Of a stretch of DNA of 32,236 bases, positions 17,385 through 26,097 are shown one piece after another (the stretch's first letter is position 1; every line of letters starts with the position of its first letter). The stretch is from Anaerococcus sp. (lineage in GTDB: Bacteria > Bacillota > Clostridia > Tissierellales > Peptoniphilaceae), in the NCBI GenBank assembly GCA_022780515.1, contig JALEUV010000089.1, forward strand, positions 1-32,236. The letters are read 5' to 3'. A program made the translations under genes and the position numbers. A model generated the notes under the pieces. It searched no databases, was not told the DNA's origin, and saw only the letters and a program-made list of their open reading frames with translations.

Positions 17385-17864
17385 TTAATTGTTGATAAAT
17401 CTTTTATACCAATCATTGATCAATTTAATGTGTTTTCTTTCTTCTGCTTCTACTTTGTCAAAGATTTCTCTTTCGAAATCAGGAAGTATTTTTCTCAATT
17501 CACCTATAAATATTATAGTATCTTTTTCTAGGCCAATAGCGAAGTTGTATACATCTTTTACGTCTGAATCATCAAAATTAAAATCAAAATCGAAGCTAGC
17601 ATCTACTAAAGATTGGAGATATAATTTGTATTCTTCGTCATATTCCTTTCTTGATAGGTTAGAAGTTGATATTTCAGATTTTTCTACAAGCTCTTTGTAA
17701 AGTTTTTCGTGATGAAGCTCTTGGTCAGCTAAGAATTTAAAAAATTCTTTTATTTCTAAGTCATCAAATCTTTTACTTGCTTCAATATAAAAGCTATGAC
17801 CATTTTGTTCAAGTCTAACTAGTGATTCTAATAAATCTTTAGGTTCAAAAATTTCTGTTGACAT
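17385..17864 (-). CDS. Rubrerythrin-like ferritin-family di-iron protein
   Basis: The 159-aa protein is a four-helix ferritin-like domain of the rubrerythrin type (COG1633-like). Candidate iron ligands are Glu19 (RLEQNGHSFY), Glu49 and His52 (DQELHHEKLY), Glu113 (GLEKDT), and Glu142 and His145 (EAEERKHIKLI), giving two ExxH motifs. There is no C-terminal rubredoxin domain and no cysteine at all, so it lacks an internal electron-transfer centre. Relatives reduce peroxide or handle iron in anaerobes. It lies 9 bp after asrC and before the operon terminator, suggesting it serves the oxygen-sensitive sulfite reductase. Start: ATG with AAGGAGAT-type site. The exact substrate is unknown. Confidence 0.85.
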   Translation of the reverse strand: MSTEIFEPKDLLESLVRLEQNGHSFYIEASKRFDDLEIKEFFKFLADQELHHEKLYKELVEKSEISTSNLSRKEYDEEYKLYLQSLVDASFDFDFNFDDSDVKDVYNFAIGLEKDTIIFIGELRKILPDFEREIFDKVEAEERKHIKLINDWYKRFINN

Positions 17865-17873
17865 ATAATCTCC

Positions 17874-18902
17874 TTATTTTAAAGCTTTGTGATCTTCTAG
17901 TGGCATTACGTTAATATTGCTTCTATATTCTTTTTCTGTCCAATTTACTCTGTCTGCTATTATACATTCTGGGTTTATGTCTACATCTTTGAGCATCATT
18001 TTCTTAAAGGTAGGGAATCCCACTCTATCCATCAGATGACCACCATGTAGGTAAACAGGTTTACCATCTAGGACATATCTTGAGAATTCTTGCCAATTTT
18101 TCATCATTTGGATTACTGCATCTTCAGACATAAATTTAGCGAACATAGTTCCCATTCTTGGGTATTGCTTACCAGTTCTACCACCAATCATTACAGTCCA
18201 AAGTTTTTTTTCATCTCTTGTCCATGCACTAGCAGGGCATGCTGCTACACATTCACCACAACCAACACAACAACAAACATCTTTATCAACTTTATGGCTA
18301 TCGTTCATTGAAAGAACTCTTGTTGCTACTTTTTTACATTTATCAACACAAGCTTCACATCCAATACAACGATCTATTTCGTATTGAGGTTTTGTTACTC
18401 CAATAAATCCGAAGTCTGTAAAGTGAGCCTTTCCGCAGTCGTTAGGACATCCTGATATTGCTATTTTTATGTGGTATGGACTTGGATAAATTATTCTTTC
18501 TAACTTATGAGCAAGTCTTTGTGTGTTCTGAGCAGCTTTTATACAGTGAATTCCACCTATGCAAGCTGTTATATTACGAGGCCCTATGAATGGATATCCT
18601 TCATCAGTAACATCCATTCCAACATTACATACATTATTTTCAATATCATCAATGTATGGTCTTATATATTCTTTAACTTTATCAACATCTTCATATTTTA
18701 TTCCTGGAATATCGAAAGTTTGTCTCATTCCTATATGGAAATCACCATTTCCCCAGGTTTGGCAAATGTACTTAACTAGTTCAAGCCATTTTGCATCAAC
18801 AACTCCTCCAGGTACTCTCATTTGAAGCATGAATTCTCCCGGAACTTTGGATTGTCTAAAACAGGTTTGTCTTAATTCTCCTATATTTACATCTTTTGTC
18901 AT
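17874..18902 (-). CDS. asrC: Anaerobic sulfite reductase subunit C (catalytic, siroheme)
   Basis: AsrC is the siroheme and [4Fe-4S] subunit that reduces sulfite to sulfide by six electrons in the cytoplasm. The 342-aa sequence has the sulfite/nitrite reductase centre: Cys114 and Cys120 (CIGGIHC), then Cys152 and Cys156 (GCPNDCGKA), which hold the cluster bridged to siroheme. A two-cluster ferredoxin insert follows: Cys179, 182, 185, 189 and Cys212, 215, 218, 222. Length and arrangement match Salmonella-type AsrC. It is 9 bp downstream of asrB, with an AAGGAGAT ribosome site. Its cofactor is supplied by the divergent operon at 20972-27376. Confidence 0.95.
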   Translation of the reverse strand: MTKDVNIGELRQTCFRQSKVPGEFMLQMRVPGGVVDAKWLELVKYICQTWGNGDFHIGMRQTFDIPGIKYEDVDKVKEYIRPYIDDIENNVCNVGMDVTDEGYPFIGPRNITACIGGIHCIKAAQNTQRLAHKLERIIYPSPYHIKIAISGCPNDCGKAHFTDFGFIGVTKPQYEIDRCIGCEACVDKCKKVATRVLSMNDSHKVDKDVCCCVGCGECVAACPASAWTRDEKKLWTVMIGGRTGKQYPRMGTMFAKFMSEDAVIQMMKNWQEFSRYVLDGKPVYLHGGHLMDRVGFPTFKKMMLKDVDINPECIIADRVNWTEKEYRSNINVMPLEDHKALK

Positions 18903-18911
18903 GTTATCTCC

Positions 18912-19742
18912 TTAATCTAATAATTCTTTTGCTTCTGTATAGTTAAATACTGGACCATCTAAGCAGATATAGGTATCATTAATCCTACAATGTCCACATT
19001 TTCCTACGCCACAAGACATTTTTCTTTCGAAGCTTGTCCAGATTTGCTCATCTTTTACGCCTTCTTTTTTGAAAGCTAATGCAGTAAATCTTATCATTAT
19101 AGGAGGTCCTACCATCAGGCAAGCAAAGTTATTATTAAAGTCTTTAAATGGTACATCTTTTATAAATTCTGTAACCATTCCTTTTTTGAATCCTTCATAT
19201 TCTTCTGTATCTAGAGAATAAGTTGTAAAGAATTTATCGCTTTCTTCCCATAATTTAAGGTCATCTTTAAATAAAACTGCTTCATGGTTTTTAAATCCTG
19301 CTATTAAGTATAAACTTTCAAAATCTTCACTATTTAATCTTATGTGTTCTATAAGTCCTCTTACAGGAGAAACTCCGGTTCCACCAGCAACTATTACGAC
19401 GTTTTTACCTTTTAATTCTTCTATTGGCCATCCATTACCATAAGGTCCTCTTGCAAAGATGCTATCTCCAACTTCTTTTTCAAAAAGTCCACTTGTAACT
19501 TCACCGACGTTTCTTATAGTTAATTCAATAAAACCTTCACCAAACCCGCTTACAGATATTGGAGCTTCTCCAACTTTTGGAAGTGAAAGTTCTAAGAATT
19601 GTCCAGGTCTTACTTGTTTTTCAAATTCTATTCTAAAAGTCCATTCTATGTCAGTGTGTTTTTTTATGTCTAATATCTTGCAAGGAAAAGGACGTACGGG
19701 ATTATTTTCTAATGAAATATCTTCTTTTATCTTATCTGTCAT
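18912..19742 (-). CDS. asrB: Anaerobic sulfite reductase subunit B (flavin/NAD(P)H reductase)
   Basis: AsrB is the electron-input subunit, related to ferredoxin-NADP reductase and dihydroorotate dehydrogenase electron-transfer subunits. The 276-aa protein shows an FAD-binding barrel (VRPGQFLELSLP), RGPYGNGWP near 98-106, the pyridine-nucleotide loop VIVAGGTGVSPVRG (116-129), and a C-terminal iron-sulfur site Cys244, Cys249, Cys252 and Cys260 (SCGVGKCGHC). It sits between asrA and asrC with 2-bp and 9-bp gaps. The usual donor is NADH, taken from family knowledge. Confidence 0.95.
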   Translation of the reverse strand: MTDKIKEDISLENNPVRPFPCKILDIKKHTDIEWTFRIEFEKQVRPGQFLELSLPKVGEAPISVSGFGEGFIELTIRNVGEVTSGLFEKEVGDSIFARGPYGNGWPIEELKGKNVVIVAGGTGVSPVRGLIEHIRLNSEDFESLYLIAGFKNHEAVLFKDDLKLWEESDKFFTTYSLDTEEYEGFKKGMVTEFIKDVPFKDFNNNFACLMVGPPIMIRFTALAFKKEGVKDEQIWTSFERKMSCGVGKCGHCRINDTYICLDGPVFNYTEAKELLD

Positions 19743-19744
19743 GT

Positions 19745-20797
19745 TTAATTCTCCTCGTTTTCTCTTATAGTATTAATTACTTTTGAAACTTTATTTATTG
19801 TTTCAGGATAACTTATAAGTTGTGGGCAGTGACTTGAGCAACGACCACATCCAACACACATAGCACCATCTCCGAACCTATTGTTATGGGCATAAATTTT
19901 ATGTAGTATTTTGTAACGATACCTATCTTTTATAGTTGTTCTAAACTTTCCACCACCAGCTACTTGGTCAAAATCTTTAGTCATGCAAGAAGCATTAGTT
20001 CTTCTTCTTTCACCAACATTATTGTTTTGTGAATAAACTATATCTCTAGTAGTAAAGCAGGTGCAAGTTGAACATGATGTAGTACAAGATCCACATCCTA
20101 TACATCTATCTTGGTATTCATCCCACATTGAATCATTTGCAATTAAATTTGCTTCATGATTATCTCTTATTTCAGGAAATTCAACTGTGAAGTCATTTTC
20201 TTCTGGGAATTTAAGATCAAATTCTTCAGCGTTAAATCCATCGAAAAGATTCTTATAATATTCATCTTTTAGTTTAATATTTAAGCTATTATCATCATTA
20301 AATCTAACTGCAATAGTGAAGTCATCGGTTTTGTTTGAATTTGTACTTACACAGAAACAATGTTGATCTAAAGAATTAGGACATTCCATTAGAGCGTAAT
20401 GAACCATTTTTTTACGTCTTTTATAAAATACATCTTCTACATTACCATTTTTTAGATACATATCATCAAGATATTTTATAGCATTTATATCACACGCTCT
20501 TACGAAAACCAAGACAGGTTTTTTGTATCTTTCACTAGTTTCGGTATAGCTATCTTCTGTAAAATAAAATAGTGTTTCTGTAAATGGTGTTAGCATTTCT
20601 TTTGGGGAGTATGTAGATTTTTCTTTATACTCAATATCATCTAAGTTTTTTAATTTCCTATACATAATTGCGTCTGTATCGCAATATCTTCCTGCCCTAA
20701 CTTCTCTTATAGGGCCGTATAGATCAAATTCTTTAGACAAAGACATGAAAAGCTTATCTTTGTCTTCAGTTGTAATTTTGTAATCAAAATTAGACAT
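19745..20797 (-). CDS. asrA: Anaerobic sulfite reductase subunit A (ferredoxin-like)
   Basis: AsrA carries two [4Fe-4S] clusters that pass electrons between AsrB and AsrC. Cluster ligands are Cys232, 235, 238, 242 (CIGCGSCTTSC) and Cys314, 317, 320, 324 (CVGCGRCSSHC). The first site is followed by two extra cysteines (STCTCF), and two more lie in DQHCFCV near 147-149. The segment ACDINAIKYLDD is typical of AsrA and hydrogenase beta-like proteins. Two ATGs stand in tandem; I chose the second (350 aa, MSNFDYK), which is 5 nt from AGGAGG, while the first (20800) is only 2 nt away. It is the first gene of the minus operon. Confidence 0.94.
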   Translation of the reverse strand: MSNFDYKITTEDKDKLFMSLSKEFDLYGPIREVRAGRYCDTDAIMYRKLKNLDDIEYKEKSTYSPKEMLTPFTETLFYFTEDSYTETSERYKKPVLVFVRACDINAIKYLDDMYLKNGNVEDVFYKRRKKMVHYALMECPNSLDQHCFCVSTNSNKTDDFTIAVRFNDDNSLNIKLKDEYYKNLFDGFNAEEFDLKFPEENDFTVEFPEIRDNHEANLIANDSMWDEYQDRCIGCGSCTTSCSTCTCFTTRDIVYSQNNNVGERRRTNASCMTKDFDQVAGGGKFRTTIKDRYRYKILHKIYAHNNRFGDGAMCVGCGRCSSHCPQLISYPETINKVSKVINTIRENEEN

Positions 20798-20827
20798 CAT
20801 AACCTCCTAATATTAATCTATATATTA

Positions 20828-20863
20828 TATGATATCATAAAAATAAAAAAAAATAAATTGCAA
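20828..20863 (-). promoter_or_regulatory. Probable asr promoter with palindromic operator
   Basis: On the minus strand TTGCAA (20863-20858) and TATGAT (20839-20834) make a -35/-10 pair with 18-bp spacing. The -10 box overlaps a perfect 12-bp palindrome TATGATATCATA (20828-20839), the kind of site a dimeric regulator would bind. No regulator gene is next to it, so the binding protein is unknown. Confidence 0.45.
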
Positions 20864-20900
20864 ATGAACATTTAATTAAAAAATCACTTACTGGGCTAAA

Positions 20901-20966
20901 TTTTAAATAGACTTTTAAAGTAGTATAATATTACTTAGAAAAGGAATCAATAAAATGATAGGGAGG
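20901..20966 (+). promoter_or_regulatory. Probable hem operon promoter and ribosome site
   Basis: TATAAT (20924-20929) is a consensus -10 with a weak -35 (TTTTAA, 20901-20906) at 17 bp. A strong GGGAGG site at 20961-20966 lies 5 nt before the hemA ATG. The promoter is divergent from the asr promoter, about 60 bp away. Confidence 0.5.
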
Positions 20967-20971
20967 ATGAT

Positions 20972-22201
20972 ATGAAATTTATAGTTTTTGGGATAAACCA
21001 TAATGCTTGCCCTATAGATATACGCGAAAAATTACATTTTACTGAATCAAAAATAATACAAGCAAGTGATAATTTGATATCAGGATTAGCTAGCGAAGTT
21101 TTAATCTTATCTACTTGTAATAGGTCTGAGACTTATGTAATTACAGATGACAATTTTGATAAGCCTATGGCGGTAAGATTTTATGAGGATTTTTTTGATT
21201 ATAAAGGACTTAATGATAAGATGTATTTTCTTTCTGATGTTCAAGCTATTAAGCATTTGATAAATTTATCTCTTGGTAGAGAAAGCTTGATAGTTGGTGA
21301 GGATCAGATATTAGGACAAGTAAAAGACGCCCTAGATTTAAGCCAATCATTAAATTTTTCAAAAAAACACATAAATTATATTTTTAGAGAAGCTATATCC
21401 TTCGTAAAAAAAATAAAGAGCGAAAGTAATGTTTCTTCTACACCTATTTCAACAGCTTATATAGGACTTAAGGATATAGAAAAGAATTTACATATAAAAG
21501 ATAAAAAAGCTCTTGTCATAGGAATAGGAAAGATGGGGACTCTTTCTATAAATTATTTGATTGACTTTGGTGCTAAAATTTCTATAAGCAACTGGAATAT
21601 AGAAAATTCTTACAAGTTAAAGGAAAAATATCCTGATATAGAAATAGTAAAGTTTGATCAGATAGAAGAAAAGATAAAGGATTTTGACCTTATTGTAAGT
21701 GCAACACGAAGCCCCCATGTAATAATAAAAAAATTTTTCTTTGATAATTTAGATAAGAAAATATATATACTTGACTTAGCTTTGCCTAGAGATGTAGACA
21801 AGGATGTTGATCAGATAGATAATATAGAACTTTACAATATTGATAAATTAAGTAAAATTTCTGATGATAATATTAATAAGAGGATAAAAATACTAAACTC
21901 TTACGAAGAATCAATAGATAATAAAGCGCAAGAAATCTATGAAGAAATAAATGATGTTGATGTAAGTAAACTTTTAGCTTTGGTTAATGAAAAGTGTAAA
22001 GAAGTCTCTGATTTTACTCTTTCTTATTTAGAGAGAAAGATTGTTCTGTCAGTCCATCAAAAAATAAAACTAGAAAAAATTATAAAAAGTGCATTAAATA
22101 AGGTGTCTCGAAATCAAATTTTAAAGATTAAAAACTCTTCTATTAGCAAAGAAGATAAGGACTTGGTAATAAAAATACTAGAAGAGGCTTATAATGACTA
22201 A
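20972..22201 (+). CDS. hemA: Glutamyl-tRNA reductase
   Basis: HemA reduces glutamyl-tRNA to glutamate-1-semialdehyde with NADPH, the first committed step of the C5 tetrapyrrole route. The 409-aa protein has the N-terminal catalytic domain FGINHNACPIDIREKL with nucleophile Cys49 (STCNRSETY), the family block GRESLIVGEDQILGQVK (102-118), a Rossmann NADPH domain (VIGIGKMG) and a C-terminal helical dimerisation domain. It leads the operon hemA-sirC-hemC-cobA/hemD-hemB-hemL, and its end overlaps the next gene by 8 nt. Length is at the short end of the normal range. Confidence 0.95.
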   Translation: MKFIVFGINHNACPIDIREKLHFTESKIIQASDNLISGLASEVLILSTCNRSETYVITDDNFDKPMAVRFYEDFFDYKGLNDKMYFLSDVQAIKHLINLSLGRESLIVGEDQILGQVKDALDLSQSLNFSKKHINYIFREAISFVKKIKSESNVSSTPISTAYIGLKDIEKNLHIKDKKALVIGIGKMGTLSINYLIDFGAKISISNWNIENSYKLKEKYPDIEIVKFDQIEEKIKDFDLIVSATRSPHVIIKKFFFDNLDKKIYILDLALPRDVDKDVDQIDNIELYNIDKLSKISDDNINKRIKILNSYEESIDNKAQEIYEEINDVDVSKLLALVNEKCKEVSDFTLSYLERKIVLSVHQKIKLEKIIKSALNKVSRNQILKIKNSSISKEDKDLVIKILEEAYND

Positions 22202-22793
22202 GTTTTTTCCTATTTCTATAAATAGTGAAAATAAAAAAGTTCTTATAATAGGAGGCGGTAAATCAGCTCTTATAAAATTAAGAACTCTTTTAAAATCGGA
22301 ATTTCTTATAGATATGGTTTCTATGGATTTTCTAGATGAAATTTATATGATTAAGGAAGAAAATCCTAGAAGAATTAGGCTTATAAAAAGAGAAATATCA
22401 AAAGATTATGATTGTTTTACTTGCGATTTTTTGATACTTGCCATAGGTGATACCAAAATAAGTACAAGTCTTAAAAAGATTTGTAAAGAAAAAAAAATCT
22501 TGTTTTTAGATACAAGTAATCCTTTGTTATCAGATTTTATTTTAAATAAGACTATGGTAAAAAATGATATTGTATTTAGTGTTTCAAGCAATGGTAAGGC
22601 TCCTAGTCTTAGTAAATATTTAGCTGAAGAATTTGAAAAGTTTATAGAAGATAAGGATATGGATCAGATAGAGCTTTTGATTAAGCTTAGAAATAAATTA
22701 AAAAATAAGAAATCTCCTCTAGTAAGTGAAATTATGAAAGAAGCTTATCTGTGGGATAAGGAAAAGTTAAGGAGTTATATAGAAAATATATGA
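22194..22793 (+). CDS. Precorrin-2 dehydrogenase / possible sirohydrochlorin ferrochelatase
   Basis: The 199-aa protein resembles the CysG N-terminal domain, Met8p and SirC. It starts with an NAD-binding fold (VLIIGGGKSALIK) and has LILAIGDTKIS, LFLDTSNPLLSDFIL and IVFSVSSNGKAPSLSKYL, the last matching the family SSGGxSPxLA block. The Asp in FLDTSNP is at the position of the catalytic Asp known in Met8p and CysG, so it may both oxidise precorrin-2 and insert iron; some SirC proteins only do the first. No separate chelatase gene (SirB or CbiK type) is present, favouring the two-step role. The glycine-loop residue after GGG is atypical (KSA in place of the usual VA). Confidence 0.87.
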   Translation: MTKFFPISINSENKKVLIIGGGKSALIKLRTLLKSEFLIDMVSMDFLDEIYMIKEENPRRIRLIKREISKDYDCFTCDFLILAIGDTKISTSLKKICKEKKILFLDTSNPLLSDFILNKTMVKNDIVFSVSSNGKAPSLSKYLAEEFEKFIEDKDMDQIELLIKLRNKLKNKKSPLVSEIMKEAYLWDKEKLRSYIENI

Positions 22794-23674
22794 AAGTAAA
22801 AATAGGGACAAGATCTAGTAAACTTGCCTTAAGTCAAACAGAAAGTATCAAAGAAATTTTGGAAAAAGAAGGCTATGAGGTTGAAATTATAAAAATATCG
22901 ACTAAGGGAGATAGAGTTATTGACAGAACTATTGATAAAGTAAGTGGAAATGGCGTGTTTACAAGGGAAATTGAAATAAAACTTTTAGAGAAGGAAATTG
23001 ACTTAGCTGTTCACTCTTTGAAAGATTTGCCTAGTAAGCTTCCTCAAGGATTATGTCTTGCTAAGCCTCCTAAAGCTTATGGTGTGGAAGATGTTTATGT
23101 TGGAAAAGATAAAGTCCATAAAATAAAAGATTTATATAATAAAAAAATAGCAACATCATCTATAAGAAGGAAATATCTACTTAATGAATATATAAAAAAT
23201 GTAGAAATATGTACTATAAGAGGAAATATTGATACTAGGCTTAAAAAGGTTAGGGAAGACGCTATTGATGGATCTATTTTTGCAAGAGCTGGAATCGATA
23301 GACTCTATACGGATGTAAATTATTTTATTTTAGATCCTAAAGTTTTTATACCTGCTCCTTGCCAGGGGATTTTAGGTATAGAAATAAGAGATGAAGATGA
23401 ATATTTGACGGAAATTTTTGATAGAAATTACGATAAATTTACAAATTATAGGATGGAAATAGAAAGAAGTTTTCAAAAAGAATTATCAGCAACATGTACT
23501 TCTCCTATAGGAATTTATACGCAAATAAATGAAGGTAAGTTAAATCTCTATGGTTGCTATAAGGCTGATGAGCAAAACTACATAAAATTTGATCAAATAA
23601 GTGGCGACATATCAGAAGGTATCTTTCTTTCGAAAAAATTAGCTAATAAATTAAGGAGCAAATATGAAAAGTAA
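22790..23674 (+). CDS. hemC: Porphobilinogen deaminase (hydroxymethylbilane synthase)
   Basis: HemC joins four porphobilinogen units into hydroxymethylbilane on a covalent dipyrromethane primer. The 294-aa protein has IGTRSSKLALSQT (5-17), catalytic Asp79 in HSLKDLP, TSSIRR, IRGNIDTRL and PAPCQGILGIE. The primer-binding cysteine is Cys236 in SATCTSPIG, where many relatives have GGCxxPIG. It overlaps the previous stop by 4 nt. Length is slightly short for the family. Confidence 0.95.
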   Translation: MKVKIGTRSSKLALSQTESIKEILEKEGYEVEIIKISTKGDRVIDRTIDKVSGNGVFTREIEIKLLEKEIDLAVHSLKDLPSKLPQGLCLAKPPKAYGVEDVYVGKDKVHKIKDLYNKKIATSSIRRKYLLNEYIKNVEICTIRGNIDTRLKKVREDAIDGSIFARAGIDRLYTDVNYFILDPKVFIPAPCQGILGIEIRDEDEYLTEIFDRNYDKFTNYRMEIERSFQKELSATCTSPIGIYTQINEGKLNLYGCYKADEQNYIKFDQISGDISEGIFLSKKLANKLRSKYEK

Positions 23675-25139
23675 GGTAATAATAGTAGGAGCTGGTATAG
23701 GAGATAAGGATAATATAACTGTCAAGGCAAAAAAAGCCCTAGAAAATGCTGACGTAATAGTTTATGATAGATTGATAAACTATGACATAATAAGAGAATT
23801 CGAAGGGAAAAAAGAACTTTATTATGTTGGAAAAAAGGCCTCACATCATACTATGGCACAAGAAGATATAAATAAACTTATGGTTAAAATGGCAAATGAA
23901 GGTAAAAATCTTGTAAGATTAAAAGGAGGAGATCCTTATATTTTTGCAAGAGGAAGCGAAGAGGCATTATTTTTAAAAGAAAATGGAGTGGACTTTGAAG
24001 TATATCCTGGATTAACTGCAGCAACAGTATGTCTAAATTCTGCGGGCATTCCTCAAACACACAGGAATATAAGTCAATCTGTTACTTATATTACAGGCCA
24101 TAGGGAAAATGATGAGGATCAATCTTTTGAAAAATATGGAAAGTATGATGGGACTCTTGTTTTTTATATGGGATTAAAAAATCTTGATAGAATTATAAAT
24201 GATTTATTAGCTGGAGGAATGGAGGGAGATACTGATATAGCGATAATCTCAAAGGGTGGCTATAACAATCAAAAAGTTTTTAAGTCTAAAATAAATAAAA
24301 TTTTGTCTGAAATACGACAAGAAGATTTTCCATCACCAACAATAATAGTTATAGGAAAGACCATAGCTTTAAGTGATAAGTTAAACTATTTTGAAAATAG
24401 GCTACTTTTTAATAAAAATATTCTAATAACAAGATCATTAGAAGAGTCTTTTGAATTATCACAAAATTTAACAGAACTTGGGGCAAATGTTGTAAATATA
24501 CCTACTTTTTCCATAAAATATAAAAATTTGGATATATTAGAAGAGCAAATAGATAACTTTGACTATGACTATCTAATCTTTACTTCAACAAACTCAGTAA
24601 GGATATTCTTTAAAACATTATTAAAAAAACATGATATAAGAAAAATAGGTAATGTTAAAATTGCAGCTATAGGCTTAAAGACAAAAAGAGTTATAGAAAG
24701 CTTTAATTTAAAGGTTGACTATTATTCAAAAGAAGGAGTTGCTGAAAAATTATATGACAGATTATTTTCTATAATAAAAAAAGAAGATAAGGTTTATCTA
24801 CCACATTCAAGCCTTACCAGACCTTATATAATAGATAGGCTAAGAGAAAAATCAACATTAAGAGATCTTGAAATATATGACAATAAAATAATAAAAGAAA
24901 AAGTAAACTTTGATGAAAAATTAGATGCGGCCTTATTCATGTCATCATCTTCAGTAAATAATTTTATTGAAGTATATGGCAAGGATGCATTAAAAGATGT
25001 AAAAATATTTTCAATAGGAGCTATTACTAGTCAAACGCTTAAAGATCATGGATTTAATGATGTTATACAACCTAAGATTGCAAGCTCAGAGAATTTGTTA
25101 GAAGAAGTGGAGAAATATTATGAGAATGAGAAGAATTAG
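23664..25139 (+). CDS. cobA-hemD: Fused uroporphyrinogen-III C-methyltransferase and uroporphyrinogen-III synthase
   Basis: The 491-aa protein is a two-domain fusion. Residues 1 to about 245 are a SAM-dependent uroporphyrinogen-III methyltransferase (CobA/SUMT): VIIVGAGIGD at the start (usual form VGAGPGD), VRLKGGDPYIFARG, YPGLTAATV, HRNISQSVTYITGH and FYMGLKNL. From about 250 a HemD domain follows (NILITRSLEES, FTSTNSVRIFF, SSSSVNNF, AITSQTLKDHG), which closes hydroxymethylbilane into uroporphyrinogen III. One chain thus makes the ring and commits it to precorrin-2. The fusion is known in Clostridia. It overlaps hemC and hemB at its two ends. Confidence 0.94.
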   Translation: MKSKVIIVGAGIGDKDNITVKAKKALENADVIVYDRLINYDIIREFEGKKELYYVGKKASHHTMAQEDINKLMVKMANEGKNLVRLKGGDPYIFARGSEEALFLKENGVDFEVYPGLTAATVCLNSAGIPQTHRNISQSVTYITGHRENDEDQSFEKYGKYDGTLVFYMGLKNLDRIINDLLAGGMEGDTDIAIISKGGYNNQKVFKSKINKILSEIRQEDFPSPTIIVIGKTIALSDKLNYFENRLLFNKNILITRSLEESFELSQNLTELGANVVNIPTFSIKYKNLDILEEQIDNFDYDYLIFTSTNSVRIFFKTLLKKHDIRKIGNVKIAAIGLKTKRVIESFNLKVDYYSKEGVAEKLYDRLFSIIKKEDKVYLPHSSLTRPYIIDRLREKSTLRDLEIYDNKIIKEKVNFDEKLDAALFMSSSSVNNFIEVYGKDALKDVKIFSIGAITSQTLKDHGFNDVIQPKIASSENLLEEVEKYYENEKN

Positions 25140-26097
25140 AGGAAACAAGATCCTAAGGAAAATGACAGAAGAAACCACTTTAAGGGTAAGTGATTTTATA
25201 TATCCATTATTTGTGGTAGAAGGCGATGATATAAAAAAAGAAATACCTTCAATGCCTGGTATCTATCACTTTTCTATAGATAGGCTTGATGAAGAGATTC
25301 ACGAATTAGAAGATTTGGGAATAAAATCAATAATCTTATTTGGTATTCCTTCATACAAAGATGAGTTAGGATCTTCTGCATATGATGAAAATGGTATAAT
25401 TCAAAAGGCTGTAAGAAAGATAAAAAGCATAAGTAAGAACATTTTGGTAATAACCGATGTTTGTATGTGTGAATACACAAGTCATGGACATTGCGGAATT
25501 TTAAACGAAAATGGAGATGTAGAGAATGATATAACTTTAGATTATTTATCAAAAATAGCTCTTTCACATGCTAAATCAGGAGCTGATGTAATTGCTCCAT
25601 CTGATATGATGGATTTTAGAGTTCATGAAATAAGGAAAACTCTTGATGAGAATGGCTTTAAAAATATACCTATAATGGCTTATAGTGCAAAGTATGCTTC
25701 GAATTTTTATGGACCTTTTAGAGATGCAGCAGATTCTGCTCCATCTTTTGGTGATAGGAAGTCTTATCAAATGGACTATCATAATTTCAAAGAAGCTAAT
25801 AGAGAAATTGCCTTGGATTTGGATGAAGATAGTGATTTTATAATAGTAAAGCCAGCTTTATCTTATCTTGATATAATTAGGCAAGCTAAGGATACTTTTA
25901 ATACTAATATTGTAGCCTACAATGTTAGTGGGGAATATTCTATGGTGAAAAATGCTATAAAGGCTGGTTTAGTATCTGAAGAAATAATCTATGAGATACT
26001 TATATCAATAAAAAGAGCTGGGGCAAAATTAATAATAACTTACCATGCTAAAGAAATGGCGGAAAAATTAAGAAAGGAAAAAAATGACTTTATTTGA
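25120..26097 (+). CDS. hemB: Delta-aminolevulinic acid dehydratase (porphobilinogen synthase)
   Basis: HemB condenses two 5-aminolevulinate molecules to porphobilinogen. The 325-aa protein starts RRIRGNKILRKMTEET as in the family, has the zinc-type cysteine cluster Cys115, 117 and 125 (DVCMCEYTSHGHCG), and Schiff-base lysines Lys191 (AYSAKYAS) and Lys244 (IVKPALSYLD). The three cysteines indicate a zinc-dependent enzyme. ATG 25120 is preceded by GGAG at proper spacing, and the gene overlaps cobA-hemD by 20 nt. A second ATG at 25126 is possible. Confidence 0.96.
   Translation: MRMRRIRGNKILRKMTEETTLRVSDFIYPLFVVEGDDIKKEIPSMPGIYHFSIDRLDEEIHELEDLGIKSIILFGIPSYKDELGSSAYDENGIIQKAVRKIKSISKNILVITDVCMCEYTSHGHCGILNENGDVENDITLDYLSKIALSHAKSGADVIAPSDMMDFRVHEIRKTLDENGFKNIPIMAYSAKYASNFYGPFRDAADSAPSFGDRKSYQMDYHNFKEANREIALDLDEDSDFIIVKPALSYLDIIRQAKDTFNTNIVAYNVSGEYSMVKNAIKAGLVSEEIIYEILISIKRAGAKLIITYHAKEMAEKLRKEKNDFI

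Noticed and set aside
18090-18825. Several plus-strand open frames of 70-90 codons within the asrC region
   Set aside because: They are antisense shadows of asrC with no ribosome site; the conserved cysteine motifs are on the minus strand.
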